64,000 nt of DNA, taken from an uncultured Caryophanales bacterium. Lineage in GTDB: Bacteria; Bacillota_I; Bacilli_A; RFN20; CAG-826. Within the stretch, counting starts at the first letter, position 1. Each line of letters begins with the position of its first letter. A program made the translations under genes and the position numbers. Positions 63,851-64,000 of this stretch are shown here, one piece after another. The stretch lies in the NCBI GenBank assembly GCA_946624155.1, contig CAMORU010000002.1, positions 62,001 to 126,000 on the forward strand, read 5' to 3'. The notes below the pieces were generated by a model. The model saw only the letters and a program-made list of their open reading frames with translations, was not told the origin of the DNA and searched no databases.

Positions 63851-64000
63851 ATGAGCAAAACTAAGAAGTATTTACTCGCATTTTTAATTGCAATTGGAGC
63901 ACTATTTTTTGTTGCATGTGCTTGTATTATTTTGGTCTTTGTTATCGGCTACGATAAAAAAAGTGCTAGTGAGTCAGTTATTGGTGTAGTTTATATGTTT
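63851..64000 (+). CDS. Partial gene for a membrane or exported protein, cut by the window edge
   Basis: An ATG opens a frame of at least 50 codons that runs off the right edge. The visible part is a basic start (MSKTKKYLL) and a long hydrophobic helix (about residues 9-33) followed by YDKKSAS. It resembles a signal anchor. It lies 6 bases after the previous gene and has no clear ribosome site. The identity cannot be given from this fragment. Confidence 0.6.
   Translation, partial: MSKTKKYLLAFLIAIGALFFVACACIILVFVIGYDKKSASESVIGVVYMF

Overview
The window is low-GC, densely coded chromosomal DNA from a member of the Bacilli/Mollicutes side of the Firmicutes. TGA is used as a stop (ends of the first gene tail, the 20225 metallopeptidase and mutS2), so the standard bacterial code applies. 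Gene order resembles the Bacillus subtilis block holding ackA, thiI, nrnA, dnaE, polA, mutM, coaE, dnaB, dnaI, thrS, infC-rpmI-rplT, ysgA-pheST, rnhC, mutS2 and uvrC. The division cluster is stripped to rsmH, ftsA and ftsZ with no peptidoglycan genes, and ThrRS lacks its TGS domain. Both suggest a reduced, possibly wall-less lineage living on host- or diet-derived starch, perhaps an uncultured gut Bacillota of RF39 type; this placement is inference.

Positions 1-18435 are housekeeping. They hold thiI, the infC-rpmI-rplT operon behind an L20-type leader, thrS behind a T-box, and an unidentified structured RNA. Next come a ROK kinase and dnaB-dnaI, separated by a cluster of DnaA boxes, and then a leftward operon ackA-nrnA-dnaE-polA-(mutM::coaE fusion). 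Positions 18559-24258 hold a dimeric-type dUTPase, a second unidentified RNA with tandem units, a possible PBECR4-type protein, DUF523, a YgjP-like metallopeptidase, a YsgA/RlmB-type methyltransferase and two lipoproteins. Positions 24330-43601 hold T-box-pheST, DUF177, rsmH, ftsA-ftsZ, T-box-ileS, lspA, rluD, rnhC, a RhuM island with pseudogene remnants, and mutS2-uvrC.

Positions 43838-64000 form a Gram-positive starch-utilisation locus. It has two cell-surface proteins with C-terminal membrane anchors, then one long rightward operon: a Big_2 lipoprotein with a 209-residue repeat, a CBM41/GH13 amylase, a further Big_2 lipoprotein, a type I pullulanase, a small lipoprotein, and a maltodextrin ABC importer (binding lipoprotein, two permeases, ATPase). 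The operon runs off the window through two small membrane proteins. A shared LacI/CcpA-like palindrome sits at two of the promoters. The expected workflow is surface capture and debranching of starch, import of maltodextrins, and glycolysis to acetate (ackA), with the ROK kinase as a possible sugar kinase.

The least ordinary features are a RhuM island whose three 25-bp palindromes covary arm against arm and which holds decayed copies of the gene; two terminator-ended structured RNAs I cannot assign to a family; the MutM-CoaE fusion; the DnaA-box cluster at dnaB; several apparently leaderless genes; and the 209-residue repeats of the starch-locus lipoprotein. No tRNA, rRNA, CRISPR array or insertion sequence was seen.
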